Position numbers and translations under genes: made by a program
Shown: positions 20,373 to 20,918 of the stretch, piece after piece
Layout: each line of letters starts with the position of its first letter
Numbering within the stretch: position 1 is the first letter of the stretch
The notes under the pieces: generated by a model
Told to the model about the DNA's origin: nothing
Database searches by the model: none
The model's input: the letters and a program-made list of their open reading frames with translations, nothing else
From: a virus
DNA length: 20,918 nucleotides
IMG/VR virus record: IMGVR_UViG_3300022868_000119
Coordinates: 1-20,918 of that record
Direction: 5' to 3' (one strand)

Positions 20373-20915
20373 ATGGATTATGGTCCAAATTTAATGAGGG
20401 ATGGAACTATTTCAACTATTGGACAAGGTCCAACACAGTGGTACACATTTCAAGCAAGTAATGCAAATGATGGAAATACGGGTGGAACAGCTTATGGGAT
20501 AACACTCGGTGCCCCTGCAAGCTATAATGATGGTAGAGGATTAACATTAACATTTTCTCGTGCCATATCTCCAACTCGTTTTGTACAATATGGATATAAT
20601 CTTACATTTAATTATGTAATTCAGTATTATGCAAATGATACTTGGAATACTATTGATACAATAGCAAACTCGTCTGGTACAATGAACTTAGATTTTAATC
20701 TTGATAGTGCAATATCTTCAACACAATGGAGATGGTATATTGCAAATTGGAACAACCCAGATACTAATTATTATTGTTTTGAATTTGAAGTATATGAAGA
20801 ATTACCAGCAGGTCCAGCAAATCTTAAATCTTATAACGGATTATTAAAGGCAAACATTAAATCTATAATGGGGTTGGGGATTGGTTCGGTCAAATCAGTT
20901 AATGGCTTATCTTAG
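20373..20915 (+). CDS. Beta-sandwich (F5/8 type C-like) tail protein, 180 aa
   Basis: Residues 1-145 contain Ala-Ser-Asn-Ala-Asn-Asp-Gly-Asn-Thr-Gly-Gly, Leu-Thr-Leu-Thr-Phe-Ser-Arg, Val-Ile-Gln-Tyr-Tyr and Asp-Thr-Trp-Asn-Thr-Ile-Asp, and end with Phe-Glu-Phe-Glu-Val-Tyr-Glu. This order resembles galactose-binding/discoidin (F5/8 type C) domains, which bind sugars. The last 30 residues carry three repeats of the type Lys-Ser-Tyr-Asn-Gly-Leu, Lys-Ser-Ile-Met-Gly-Leu and Lys-Ser-Val-Asn-Gly-Leu, a motif common at the ends of phage tail proteins. TAG ends it at 20915, and an ATG at 20916-20918 may start another gene beyond the window. A receptor-glycan binding role is likely. Confidence 0.6.
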   Translation: MDYGPNLMRDGTISTIGQGPTQWYTFQASNANDGNTGGTAYGITLGAPASYNDGRGLTLTFSRAISPTRFVQYGYNLTFNYVIQYYANDTWNTIDTIANSSGTMNLDFNLDSAISSTQWRWYIANWNNPDTNYYCFEFEVYEELPAGPANLKSYNGLLKANIKSIMGLGIGSVKSVNGLS

Positions 20916-20918
20916 ATG

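Noticed and set aside
1-20918. tRNA genes
   Set aside because: No sequence with a T-loop (GTTCRA) in a plausible cloverleaf was found by eye.

Overview
The window is part of a tailed double-stranded DNA phage genome (Caudoviricetes), recognised from a contiguous rightward packaging and head module: small terminase, large terminase, portal, scaffold-like protein, major capsid protein and adaptor. The DNA is AT-rich. TAA, TGA and TAG all end genes, so the standard bacterial code is in use. No gene start I examined has a convincing Shine-Dalgarno sequence; starts are preceded by A/T-rich sequence such as AAAATATG. That habit is known in Bacteroidetes and several other lineages, but several promoters look like ordinary sigma70 sites (TTGACA, 16-17 bp, TATACT), so I do not name a host.

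Layout. Positions 1-3487 hold a leftward block of small genes, mostly unrecognised and typical of early or accessory phage genes. At the left edge is a truncated secreted lysozyme/transglycosylase-like gene. Several of these genes have leaders sharing a short box (minus strand AAAGGTCGAA and variants) 19-32 nt before the start codon. Positions 3488-4749 are a divergent control region without a convincing protein gene. It holds leftward promoters, two leftward terminators, four copies of a 13-bp inverted-repeat site (ATGTGRACCACAY), a G-tract cluster, and a strong candidate for a structured leftward non-coding RNA of about 295 nt. That RNA has its own near-consensus promoter and 5' and 3' ends that pair perfectly over 10 bp. 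A consensus promoter then drives the rightward genes.

Positions 4750-20918 form the rightward block. A small two-helix membrane protein and the small terminase come first. Five glycan genes follow, packed between small and large terminase: an RmlB-like NDP-sugar 4,6-dehydratase, a GT75/reversibly-glycosylated-polypeptide-like protein, a GT2 glycosyltransferase, a TagD-like cytidylyltransferase and a LicD-family phosphotransferase. Large terminase, portal, a small protein, scaffold, major capsid protein and adaptor come next. A GT-B glycosyltransferase then overlaps the adaptor gene, and the rest is tail-fibre-type genes: a 965-residue collagen-like fibre, a glycine-rich adhesin, a protein sharing a duplicated module with the fibre, and a beta-rich terminal protein. 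No tape measure, tail tube or sheath gene is seen, which fits a short-tailed phage or tail genes beyond the window.

How the parts may work together (inference). The cytidylyltransferase could make a CDP-activated polyol or similar group for LicD to transfer as a phospho-substituent onto a glycan built by the glycosyltransferases and the dehydratase. The product could decorate the virion or remodel the host surface. The features most worth follow-up are the leftward structured RNA, the glycan operon inside the terminase pair, and the repeated sites in the control region.
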